From Carnimonas nigrificans ATCC BAA-78 (GTDB lineage Bacteria > Pseudomonadota > Gammaproteobacteria > Pseudomonadales > Halomonadaceae): 64,000 nucleotides of DNA. Positions 45,155 to 53,004 of this stretch are shown one piece after another. The notes under the pieces are model-generated. The model searched no databases. It had not been told where the DNA came from and worked only from the letters and a program-made list of their open reading frames with translations. The stretch lies in the NCBI RefSeq assembly GCF_000526695.1, contig NZ_JAGO01000011.1, forward strand, positions 372,001 through 436,000. Reading direction: 5' to 3'. Every line of letters begins with the position of its first letter. Within the stretch, counting starts at the first letter, position 1. The position numbers and the translations under genes were made by a program.

Positions 45155-46402
45155 ATGACCGAGCACTCCCCAGCTATTACTCCCCAGGATACTCCCGTCA
45201 AGCGCTACGACTGGGATGTCGTCGTGATTGGTGCAGGCGCTGCCGGCATGATGTGCGCAGCAACAGCAGGCTATCGTGGGCGGCGCGTGCTTGTCATCGA
45301 ACACGCCAAGCGAGCAGGCAAGAAGATCCTGATGTCAGGGGGTGGTCGCTGTAATTTCACCAATATGGATGCTGCGCCGGAACACTACTTTTCTGCCAAT
45401 CCCTATTTCTGTATCTCTGCACTGAAACGCTATACACCGCGTGACTTCCTGGAATTGGTGGAGCGCCACGCCATTGACTATGTAGAGAAGGCGCCGGGGC
45501 AGCTATTCTGTGCCGAATCGGCCAAGCCGATGGTGGCGTTGCTTGAAACGGAGTGTGAATGGGCGGGCGTTACCACCTGGCTCTCTACTGCGGTCAATAA
45601 GGTGGCTGCGCGTGAGCAGGGCGGATTTTCGCTGGCAACCGATCGCGGCACGCTTAGCTGTGAAGCGCTGGTGATTGCAACCGGTGGCTTGTCGATACCG
45701 ACGCTTGGTGCGAGTGGCTTCGGTTATGAGTTGGCGCGGCAGTTTGGGCTTGAGGTGCTGCCAACGCGCCCTGCGCTGGTGCCCTTTACGCTGACAGCGG
45801 GATGGAAGGAGTTCTTTACGCCGCTGGCCGGTATTTCGGTTCCTGTGGTGGTGCGGTGCAACGATGCACGTTATCGCGAGCCGCTATTGATTACTCACCG
45901 TGGGCTATCGGGGCCGGTCATGCTGAAAAGCTCTACCCATTGGAACCCGGGGGATAGCCTTCATATCGACTGGTTGGATGGCTTGGATGCCCAGCAAGCG
46001 CTGGCTCAATTGCGCCGTGATGAACCGCGTAAACTGCTGCGCCAATGGTTGAGCGAACTATTGCCCAAGCGCCTTGCCCTGGCGCTGGCAGAGTGGTGTT
46101 GCAAGGCTGTCGCCGTTGATACCGAGGCGTTTGCCGCTCAGTGGAGCAATGACAGTGTGGCGGCGCTGGCGGAGTGCCTGAATCATTTCTCCCTGAAACC
46201 GGCGGGCACCGAGGGCTGGCGTACTGCGGAAGTCACCCTTGGCGGCGTTGATACGCGGGCAGTCTCGTCGAAGGATATGAGCGTGAACACGGTACCGGGG
46301 CTTTACTTTATTGGAGAGGTGCTCGATGTGACCGGTCAGTTGGGTGGGTATAACTTCCAGTGGGCATGGTCATCGGGCGTGGCGTGCGGGAATGTTGCCT
46401 AG
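45155..46402 (+). CDS. yhiN: YhiN/HI0933-type flavoprotein
   Basis: FAD-binding oxidoreductase of the HI0933 family, function not established. Dinucleotide fold VVVIGAGAAGMMCAATAG, the family hallmark GKKILMSGGGRCNFTN, ATGGLSIPTLGASGFG and the C-terminal FAD contact GLYFIGEVLDVTGQLGGYNF. ATG 45155 gives 415 residues; the frame from 45080 adds 25 non-conserved residues. Confidence 0.9.
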   Translation: MTEHSPAITPQDTPVKRYDWDVVVIGAGAAGMMCAATAGYRGRRVLVIEHAKRAGKKILMSGGGRCNFTNMDAAPEHYFSANPYFCISALKRYTPRDFLELVERHAIDYVEKAPGQLFCAESAKPMVALLETECEWAGVTTWLSTAVNKVAAREQGGFSLATDRGTLSCEALVIATGGLSIPTLGASGFGYELARQFGLEVLPTRPALVPFTLTAGWKEFFTPLAGISVPVVVRCNDARYREPLLITHRGLSGPVMLKSSTHWNPGDSLHIDWLDGLDAQQALAQLRRDEPRKLLRQWLSELLPKRLALALAEWCCKAVAVDTEAFAAQWSNDSVAALAECLNHFSLKPAGTEGWRTAEVTLGGVDTRAVSSKDMSVNTVPGLYFIGEVLDVTGQLGGYNFQWAWSSGVACGNVA

Positions 46403-46437
46403 CGCATGGCAGGCATTCAGCCTGACCGCAGAATAAA

Positions 46438-46462
46438 ACCTCGGCCCAGTGATGGCCGAGGT
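46438..46462 (-). terminator. Terminator between convergent yhiN and yqjK
   Basis: ACCTCGGCC-CAGTGAT-GGCCGAGGT, a perfect 9-bp stem. On the minus strand it is followed by TTTATT, 14 nt after the yqjK stop. Confidence 0.8.
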
Positions 46463-46475
46463 GGTCGGGGAGGGG

Positions 46476-46766
46476 TTAGCGTGCCTGACTAATCATCTTG
46501 CGCACGCCGCGGGTCAGGGTATAAAGCCCAATGCCTTTACGTGCCAGTGTAATCAGTTTGCCAGGCTTTCTAACCAGCCTAAGCGTTATCAGACCACCCA
46601 CCAGTGCAGCGGGTACCTTCAGTGCTGACAGTTTTTCCACCTTGCGGTCGAAAGAAGCGGTAGCGGTCAGCCATTGATCCGCCGCCTGTTGCACCGCACG
46701 CCGCTCGCTGGCAATGCGCCCCTCCAGTCCGCGACGCCTGCTCTGCAAGGAAGAGGATTTTGCCAT
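46476..46766 (-). CDS. yqjK: YqjK-like protein
   Basis: 96 residues, basic, with one hydrophobic segment (about 47-62). It ends the yqjDEK operon and starts at TAATG overlapping the yqjE stop. The family has no established biochemical role; in E. coli the operon is linked to stationary phase and osmotic stress. Confidence 0.78.
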   Translation of the reverse strand: MAKSSSLQSRRRGLEGRIASERRAVQQAADQWLTATASFDRKVEKLSALKVPAALVGGLITLRLVRKPGKLITLARKGIGLYTLTRGVRKMISQAR

Positions 46767-47194
46767 TAGTCACTCTCCTTTCTCAGTCGCCGGCTGGTTG
46801 AATATTCCTCAACGCGCTCTTCAAGCTGCTCGCGATCTTCGCCCAGGTGTTCCAGCGTCGAACGCAATAGCGTGGGACGGCTAGCGATATACTTGACGCG
46901 CAGGCCAAGAATGATGGCCAGCACCAGCAGGATACCGGCTGCCGAACCTATCGCCAGCAGGCGGTGGGTATCCCAGAAGTACACCACCACCCATAGCACC
47001 AGCATGCCAATACCGAATGCAGCCATCAGCAGCGCGACCATCGCCGTGATAAGCAGCGAGAAGAAGCGATTGCGCTCTTCCTGAAGCTCGATAATCACCA
47101 GTTTTAGGCGCGTTTCGCCAGCGCTCAACATCGACGTGAAGAGCTTGCGTGCGCTACCCAGCACTGATGCGGCAGGACCAGAGCGCTGTGGCAT
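46766..47194 (-). CDS. yqjE: YqjE-like inner-membrane protein (phage holin superfamily III-like)
   Basis: 142 residues with two strong transmembrane helices (about 42-68 and 72-100) between basic and acidic ends. ATG 47194 overlaps the yqjD stop in TAATG; the frame extends 22 codons further up, inside yqjD. Function unknown; companion of yqjD and yqjK. Confidence 0.82.
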   Translation of the reverse strand: MPQRSGPAASVLGSARKLFTSMLSAGETRLKLVIIELQEERNRFFSLLITAMVALLMAAFGIGMLVLWVVVYFWDTHRLLAIGSAAGILLVLAIILGLRVKYIASRPTLLRSTLEHLGEDREQLEERVEEYSTSRRLRKESD

Positions 47195-47565
47195 TAGCGG
47201 CGTCCTGCCAGCAATCCGAAGACCGTGCCTACTGCCGCTGCAATGCCGATGCTGCGCCATGGGTTTTCGTGCACATAGTGGTCAGCGCACTCGAAGGCAT
47301 CGCGGCCATGCTCGTGAAGGTACTCCTTGCCATCATGTACGCGGGTCTTGAATTCCTCGCTGTAGCTGGCCAGGCGTGCCTTGGCGTTTTCCAGGCGCGA
47401 ACCCGCTTCGGCACGAAGCTCATCAAGCTGTTCGCTGGAGTCTTCGGCGCTGGACTTCAGAAACTTTTCAACCGTATCAGACAGCTCGCGCAGGTCGTGC
47501 TCAAGCTGACGGCGAGAGCGTTCGCCCTGCTGCTTTACGTCTTCAAAATCCTTTCTAGAAGCCAT
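47194..47565 (-). CDS. yqjD: ElaB/YqjD/DUF883 membrane-anchored ribosome-binding protein
   Basis: 123 residues: a soluble helical N-terminal part, then a C-terminal transmembrane anchor starting HENPWRSIGIAAAVGTVFGLLAGRR (first part WRSIGIAAAVGTVFGLLAG). E. coli YqjD tethers 70S and 100S ribosomes to the inner membrane in stationary phase. AGGAAA precedes the ATG. It fits with rmf, which makes 100S particles, also in this window. Confidence 0.88.
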   Translation of the reverse strand: MASRKDFEDVKQQGERSRRQLEHDLRELSDTVEKFLKSSAEDSSEQLDELRAEAGSRLENAKARLASYSEEFKTRVHDGKEYLHEHGRDAFECADHYVHENPWRSIGIAAAVGTVFGLLAGRR

Positions 47566-47799
47566 GTTTCCTGTCCTCCAAAGACAAGTGTTAGGAACCT
47601 AGAGAGTAGGAAAAAAAAGGTGAATGTTCAACACAATGTCGGAGCGAATGCTGCTTGCTTCGCGATTTGCAGCCACTTATCCATGGCTATCGGAAGGAAA
47701 GCATGAGGCGGCAGAAAGGACGGCCTTCGCTGGCACGCGCTGCACAATGCCCGTACTCAAGGGGAAGCGGGCATCGCGGAGGCAGCCAGCAGGCACTTG

Positions 47800-47830
47800 A
47801 AGCGTGGGTGTCAGCGTGGGTGTCAGCGAG
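47800..47830 (+). repeat. Two-copy tandem repeat GCGTGGGTGTCA
   Basis: A 12-bp unit repeated twice, then a partial GCG, just downstream of the pldA-like stop in the gap to yqjD. No gene lies in this 270-bp gap. Confidence 0.7.
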
Positions 47831-47839
47831 AGGTAACGT

Positions 47840-49786
47840 TTAGTCACCAAGACCGATGTTGTTGAAGCTGACGCCCACACCGATACGGTTAACCCGCCGG
47901 TTGTAGTCGATCAGGCTCTCGCCATAGCCATTGTAATATTGCAGGAAGCCATTGATGCTGTGCCAAAGCGGGAAGCTGTATTCAAACTGATGACCAAAAT
48001 GACCCTTGCCGGGGTTGCCGGTCACGGCATAGGAGAATTCCTGCCTGCCATGGGTGTAGGTGAGTGACATCTGACCGTAACCGAGATAGTTATCAATATC
48101 CGGATTATCGTCGCTGTGGTTCGACTCAGGAATACGCCACCACGGCTTGATGCTGGCCTGAAGCGGGCCATTGACCAGAATCATCTCCGCGTAAAGGCGA
48201 TTCCAGCTACGTGAAATGGGGTCGGAGCGGCCATTGGACTGATGCACAAAGCCAAAGCGGTTGGTGATATTGGTCCAGCCCAGCCAACTATCGCTGTTGG
48301 TGAAATCGACAAACAGCTCAGGCTCGTAGTTGGTTTCCCGGAAGGGGGATGAGGCTTTGGAATTGTAGGCTTGCCACCACGACTTCTGCGTATAGGCGAC
48401 ATAAACGTCGCCATTGTCCTGCCATATGTTGTGGAACAGCCGCCCTTTAATACTGAGCTGGAACTTCACTTCATTGTGGTTGGGGTGGCTGTTGGGCGAT
48501 ACCACCGCAAAATCGTTGTTATCCACCGAATCCGTATTGGAAGCGATAGGCAGGACGTAGTTGCGATGATAGGTCGTCAACGAAAGCGGGTTTTCATTGG
48601 CGCGTGCTTCGAAGTAGCTGCGTGCTGCGCGAATGCGTTCAATCTGGCTAAGGTGACGGCCATTCGCAGGAGCAGCGGCAGCGATGGCGTCGCTCTGGGA
48701 TATCTCATCGTACCCTGAACCGATGGGGCCAAGACGCGGTGCTTCGGCCCCGCTGGGCAGATAGGGGTTGAAGCTGACCCCCAGCCCGAAGCGATTCACC
48801 TTGCGATCATAATCAATCATGCTTTCGCCATAGCCGTGATAGTACTGCACCATCCCGCGCAGGCGTTCGGTGAGCGGAAAGGTGTAGTCAAGCTCCGCCC
48901 CGTAATTGCCATGCACAGGGTTGCCTTTGGCTGCCAGCGAAATCTCATGGTTATTGGCGGTGGTATAGAGCGCTGTTACCTGGCCGTAGCCCATGTACTT
49001 TTCGATGTCGCGGTTTTCGTCGTGTTTCTTGGAATCAGGAATACGCCACCACGGCATGAGCGACAGTGTCCATTTGCCGCGCTGGAAAATGGCTTCTGCA
49101 TAGAGGCGGTTCCAGCTTCTGGAAGCGGAATCCGCATCGTCCTTTTCTTCACCCCCGCGTCCGTTGGACTGGTGAATCAGGCCAATCTGGTTGAGGGTAT
49201 TGTTCCAGCCCCAGAATTTCTGATGGTTGGTGAAGCGCAGAAACAGCTCCGGCTCATAGTTGGTTTCGCGGAAAGGGGCGGAGTCGCGTGCGTTATACGC
49301 TTGCCACAGCGAAAACTGGGTATAGCCCAAAAAGAGATCGCCGTTGTCATGAAACAGGTTGTTAGCGAGATTGACCTTCAGGCTGATCTGATACTTTATT
49401 TCAGTGTGCTCAGGATGATGATTGCCCGCCGCGCGATAGTCGCCCATACGCGGCTTTTTGGTGTCATGAGCGATTGGCAGCACATAGTTGAGGCGGTAGG
49501 TCGAAATCGCCAGCGGATTGGCATTTGACTCGGCTTCCAACTGCATCGCGCGCTCCAGAGCCTGCTCCGAGAGAGGCTGGCTCTGTTCTGAAGATTCTGA
49601 AGAGGAAGCGGTGCTGTCGTCAGCCATCGCGTACTTCATCGGCCCCGTGCTGGCACAGATCAAAAGCGCCAATAGCGGGTAGGAGCCTCTTTTGAGCGCG
49701 CTTTCGGCAGAAAACGCCACGCGAGCAGATTCTGCCCCCGTGGCTGGCGGTATGCGCTGATAGCGATGGCGTCGGTATTCGTTCAT
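47840..49786 (-). CDS. Tandem outer-membrane phospholipase A (two PldA domains)
   Basis: One 648-residue protein holding two full OMPLA barrels. Numbering from ATG 49786: basic N-region and signal sequence to about residue 54 (SYPLLALLICAS), barrel 1 about 90-342, linker about 343-397, barrel 2 about 398-648. Both halves keep the catalytic His-Ser-Asn: H205/S207 with N226 (HQSNG, SRSWNRLY) and H515/S517 with N529 (HQSNGRSD, SRSWNRLY). Both keep PFRETNYEPELF and YGES-IDY. Half 1 has an acidic insertion of about 7 residues (GGEEKDDADSA) in the calcium loop. E. coli PldA (289 residues) has one barrel and works as a calcium-dependent dimer, so this looks like a covalent dimer. It starts 7 nt after the MerR-type gene. 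Confidence 0.9.
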   Translation of the reverse strand: MNEYRRHRYQRIPPATGAESARVAFSAESALKRGSYPLLALLICASTGPMKYAMADDSTASSSESSEQSQPLSEQALERAMQLEAESNANPLAISTYRLNYVLPIAHDTKKPRMGDYRAAGNHHPEHTEIKYQISLKVNLANNLFHDNGDLFLGYTQFSLWQAYNARDSAPFRETNYEPELFLRFTNHQKFWGWNNTLNQIGLIHQSNGRGGEEKDDADSASRSWNRLYAEAIFQRGKWTLSLMPWWRIPDSKKHDENRDIEKYMGYGQVTALYTTANNHEISLAAKGNPVHGNYGAELDYTFPLTERLRGMVQYYHGYGESMIDYDRKVNRFGLGVSFNPYLPSGAEAPRLGPIGSGYDEISQSDAIAAAAPANGRHLSQIERIRAARSYFEARANENPLSLTTYHRNYVLPIASNTDSVDNNDFAVVSPNSHPNHNEVKFQLSIKGRLFHNIWQDNGDVYVAYTQKSWWQAYNSKASSPFRETNYEPELFVDFTNSDSWLGWTNITNRFGFVHQSNGRSDPISRSWNRLYAEMILVNGPLQASIKPWWRIPESNHSDDNPDIDNYLGYGQMSLTYTHGRQEFSYAVTGNPGKGHFGHQFEYSFPLWHSINGFLQYYNGYGESLIDYNRRVNRIGVGVSFNNIGLGD

Positions 49787-49793
49787 GAAAAGC

Positions 49794-50279
49794 CTAGTGC
49801 GCACCGTCAATATGAGCTGTGCTGGATGAAGCCTCGGTGGAAGAAGATGGCTGGTCGGTACTATGTCGTTCCAGCCGTGTCAGTATGGCGCATGATTCAC
49901 CCTCTTGTTCAGTTCCGCAACAGGCATGAAGTTCCGTGAGCTGATCGCGCAGCATTTCAAGCTCTTCAATGCGGGCCTGAACATGGCTAAGGTGGTTGCT
50001 GACCACCTGCTCGATCTCCTGGCAGTGGCGATTGCTGCTACTGCGCAAGGCGAGCAGGGTGCTGATTTCATCAAGGGACATATCCAGCGAGCGGCAGCGC
50101 CGAATAAAGCAGAGCTGCTCCGCATGCACGGAGGAGTAAAGGCGATAGTTGGCAGCGCTGCGCCTGGCTTCGGGCAGCAGACCTATCCGCTCGTAATAGC
50201 GGATGGTTTCAACGGCACAGCCTGCATGTTCGGCAAGCTCGCCTATGCGCAGCGATGAGTGAACCAGGCAGCCTGCCAT
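49794..50279 (-). CDS. CadR/PbrR-type MerR-family metal-sensing regulator
   Basis: N-terminal MerR helix-turn-helix (LRIGELAEHAGCAVETIRYYE starts as RIGELAEHAGCAVETIRYYE), a long dimer helix, then metal ligands: Cys86 in NRHCQEI, Cys120-Cys121 in LHACCG and Cys130 in GESCAIL, the pattern of Cd/Pb/Zn sensors. 161 residues with a Ser-rich, His-ending tail. AGGGAA precedes the ATG. It is divergent from the CDF gene and very probably controls it; it also lies directly upstream of the tandem phospholipase on the same strand, 7 nt apart. Confidence 0.92.
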   Translation of the reverse strand: MAGCLVHSSLRIGELAEHAGCAVETIRYYERIGLLPEARRSAANYRLYSSVHAEQLCFIRRCRSLDMSLDEISTLLALRSSSNRHCQEIEQVVSNHLSHVQARIEELEMLRDQLTELHACCGTEQEGESCAILTRLERHSTDQPSSSTEASSSTAHIDGAH

Positions 50280-50315
50280 GACGTGTTCCCTGAAGCCTTG
50301 ATGAATTGAAGGAGC

Positions 50316-50346
50316 TTGACCCTAAAGTGGTTACAGCCTGTTGAAT
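50316..50346 (+). promoter_or_regulatory. MerR-type promoter/operator of the CDF gene
   Basis: TTGACC (50316-50321), 19-bp spacer, TTGAAT (50341-50346). The spacer holds CCTAAAGTGGTTACAGCCTG, close to known CadR/PbrR sites (ACCCT-N11-AGGGT), with an imperfect right arm. The over-long spacer is the mark of promoters untwisted by MerR regulators. Confidence 0.8.
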
Positions 50347-50476
50347 GGGTCTATCGTACACGTCAATCGAGTGAAACGCAGGCTTAGCGGTATCAATGGC
50401 CCACTATTGGGCTGCTGGTAGCGGGGCACAGAGCGCCGCAGCCCGATGGTCTGGATGCTGTAAAAGGAGTGGGGTG

Positions 50477-51499
50477 GTGTCAAATTCGTTCGATCAAAAG
50501 CCCGGTGATGGCGAACATGCTCACCGTCATGGCGGGCACGATCACCATACACATGACCACCATGGTCACAGTCATGCAGGGCACAGCCACCATCACGGCC
50601 ATGTGCATGATGTCACCAAGGACAGCGAGCACCGGGTCATGCTGGCGCTGGCGATTACAGCCATCTTCATGGCAGTCGAGATTATCGTTGGTTTGATGGC
50701 CAATTCGCTGGCGCTGGTGTCGGATGGCATTCATATGCTGAGCGATGCCTTTTCGCTGGGGCTGGCGCTGGCCGCCTTCCGGCTGGGCAGACGGCCGCCC
50801 GACGCCAAGCGCAGCTACGGCTATCAGCGTATGCAGGTGCTGGCAGCCTTCAGCAATGGACTGGTGCTGGTGCTGCTGTCGCTGGCGATTGCCTTTGAAG
50901 CGCTCAAGCGCGTGATCTACCCCGAGGAGGTGGCCGCCCACTCGATGCTGATTGTTGCAATCATCGGTTTGTGCGTGAACGCCTTGTCATTCTGGATTCT
51001 GGAAGGCGGCGATAAGCACAATCTCAATATGCGTGGTGCAGCTCTGCATGTAATGGGAGATCTGCTTGGCTCGGTAGCCGCCATTGCGGCTGCCATTATC
51101 ATTATGGTGACCGGCTTTACTGCTGCCGATCCGCTACTGTCGCTGCTGGCGTGTCTGTTGATACTGCGGGGGGCGGTGAGAATATTGAAAAGTGCCAGTC
51201 ATCTGCTGCTGGAAGGCACGCCGGAAAATATCGACTCAGAAGAAGTGCGTGGAGCGCTTGAGCGGTTGGAGGACGTGCAGGGGGTTCACGATCTGCATCT
51301 GTGGGGACTTACCGAGAAGGAAGTCATGCTGAGCGCGCACTTGACGGTCACCAGCGAGGCGGTGCGTGACGCGGTGCTGCACACCGCCGCTCAAACGCTT
51401 CTGCAACGCTTTGGCATTGGTCACGCCACCCTGCAGGTGGAGGGGGTGGATCACGCCAGCCAGTGCGATTGTCACGGCAGTGGGGCGCTTCACCCCTGA
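50477..51499 (+). CDS. Cation diffusion facilitator (CzcD-like) metal exporter
   Basis: Inner-membrane Zn/Cd/Co proton antiporter. The N-terminus is very His-rich (about 20 His in residues 13-45). Six helices follow with the metal site HMLSDAFSL (H-x3-D) on helix 2 and HVMGDLLGS (H-x3-D) on helix 5, and a cytoplasmic C-terminal domain (VQGVHDLHLWGL). A short Cys/His tail (CDCHGSGALH) could bind metal. GTG 50477 has AAGGAG 7 nt upstream; a GTG at 50474 and a longer frame from 50396 are less likely. 340 residues. Confidence 0.92.
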   Translation: MSNSFDQKPGDGEHAHRHGGHDHHTHDHHGHSHAGHSHHHGHVHDVTKDSEHRVMLALAITAIFMAVEIIVGLMANSLALVSDGIHMLSDAFSLGLALAAFRLGRRPPDAKRSYGYQRMQVLAAFSNGLVLVLLSLAIAFEALKRVIYPEEVAAHSMLIVAIIGLCVNALSFWILEGGDKHNLNMRGAALHVMGDLLGSVAAIAAAIIIMVTGFTAADPLLSLLACLLILRGAVRILKSASHLLLEGTPENIDSEEVRGALERLEDVQGVHDLHLWGLTEKEVMLSAHLTVTSEAVRDAVLHTAAQTLLQRFGIGHATLQVEGVDHASQCDCHGSGALHP

Positions 51500-51583
51500 A
51501 GTCCCTTTGAAGGAGAGTAGGGCAGTGCGCTGCCCTATGGCACCGGCACAAGTGGCAAAAGTAGCAATGGCAGACAATAACGC

Positions 51584-52366
51584 CTAGCGTTTCACCGCCA
51601 TCATCATCCACTCCTGATTGCCATCACCGCCCGTAATCACACTGGGCTGCCACGTCACAAGCTCAAACCCATTATCCTTCAGCGCCTGACGGATTTTATC
51701 CTCGACTTTCCTGTGCGCGGCTTGATCACGTACCAATCCACGCTGATCAATGTCGTCACGGCTCAGTTCGAATTGCGGCTTGACCAGGCTGAAAAGCGTG
51801 GCACCAGCAGGCAGTAGCCTGGCCAGCTCCGGCAGAATCAGTGTTTGAGAAATAAACGACACATCCATGAGGGCGCCATCAAACCCCTGTGGTGCCCACT
51901 GCATGAGCTGCGTATCCGGTAGTTCGCGGGCATTGATTCCTTCAAGACACACCACTCGATCATTGTCGGCCAGCCGCTGGTCCAACTGGCCATGGCCCAC
52001 TTCAACGCCTACTACTCGCGCAGCACCAAAGGTGAGGGCACAGTCGCTGAAGCCGCCGGTGGATTGGCCGATATCCAGCAGTGTCTGATGATCGAAGCGC
52101 ACCTTCTGACTGAGCAATAGCCCTTCAAGTTTGAGACCCGCGCGCGAGACATAGCGCTCTTCAGGATCGTCTTCGATATCAAAGTGGCTGTCGGCTGGCA
52201 GTTTTTCACTGGGTTTGTCGATCTGGCGATGAACACCTTCTTCAACAAGCCGTACACGGCCATGCTTGATCAGACGCTGGGCGCGGGTACGCGAACGTGC
52301 CTGGCCCTGCTCGACCAGGAGCTGATCGACGCGCACAAGGGGGGAACTGGTTGAAAGATCGGACAT
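51584..52366 (-). CDS. tlyA: TlyA-family rRNA 2'-O-methyltransferase
   Basis: S4 RNA-binding domain first (RVDQLLVEQGQARSRTRAQRL), then an FtsJ/RrmJ-like SAM domain (LDIGQSTGGFSDCAL; QFELSRDDI). Family members 2'-O-methylate rRNA; some were earlier called hemolysin A. ATG 52366 has GGGAG just upstream; the frame runs 26 codons further without support. 260 residues, normal size. Confidence 0.9.
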   Translation of the reverse strand: MSDLSTSSPLVRVDQLLVEQGQARSRTRAQRLIKHGRVRLVEEGVHRQIDKPSEKLPADSHFDIEDDPEERYVSRAGLKLEGLLLSQKVRFDHQTLLDIGQSTGGFSDCALTFGAARVVGVEVGHGQLDQRLADNDRVVCLEGINARELPDTQLMQWAPQGFDGALMDVSFISQTLILPELARLLPAGATLFSLVKPQFELSRDDIDQRGLVRDQAAHRKVEDKIRQALKDNGFELVTWQPSVITGGDGNQEWMMMAVKR

Positions 52367-52618
52367 GTCCGCTCCCGCGGTGAAGATGGAAAAGAGGGGG
52401 ATAGAGTAGCGCTGAGCTGCCTGAAGGGGGCTAATTATACCCAAGCCGTCAGCTTCATGTGAGGGGCGGTGTTAGCGCAGGTGAAGGCACGGTTAGCGAG
52501 ATGATGAAACTTCGCGCGATCGCTGCTTGCTGTGCGGCCATTCACTTGCTACCATGCTGCACCTACTGAGTGGCAACGTCATCCAAGGCGATGATTTAAA
52601 AGGCTTGTCTCAGGTTAT

Positions 52619-52730
<112 letters not shown>

Positions 52731-53004
52731 TCCATTTTAGAGCAGTGCTTTATTGCTCTCCTCTTTATCCTTCCCCTGTCATCTCCCTGTATTTCTCCTC
52801 TTTTTTTCTCGTGTCTTTCCGGCTGCATGTTGCTTAGTGGCGCATGAACGTGGCCATTCACGCAGATCGCTTTGCCTCGTATTCTCTCTATGTGCTGCTG
52901 CGGCAATATCGGGTTCGCGCAGGCAGTGCCTAACGCGCTACTATATGGGCACTTCGCCATAGCGCGAGCTTCGATTTCAGCGGTCAAGGATTCGTAACCC
53001 CTTC

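Noticed and set aside
48836-49528. 230-codon plus-strand open frame
   Set aside because: Antisense to the first PldA domain; no independent support.
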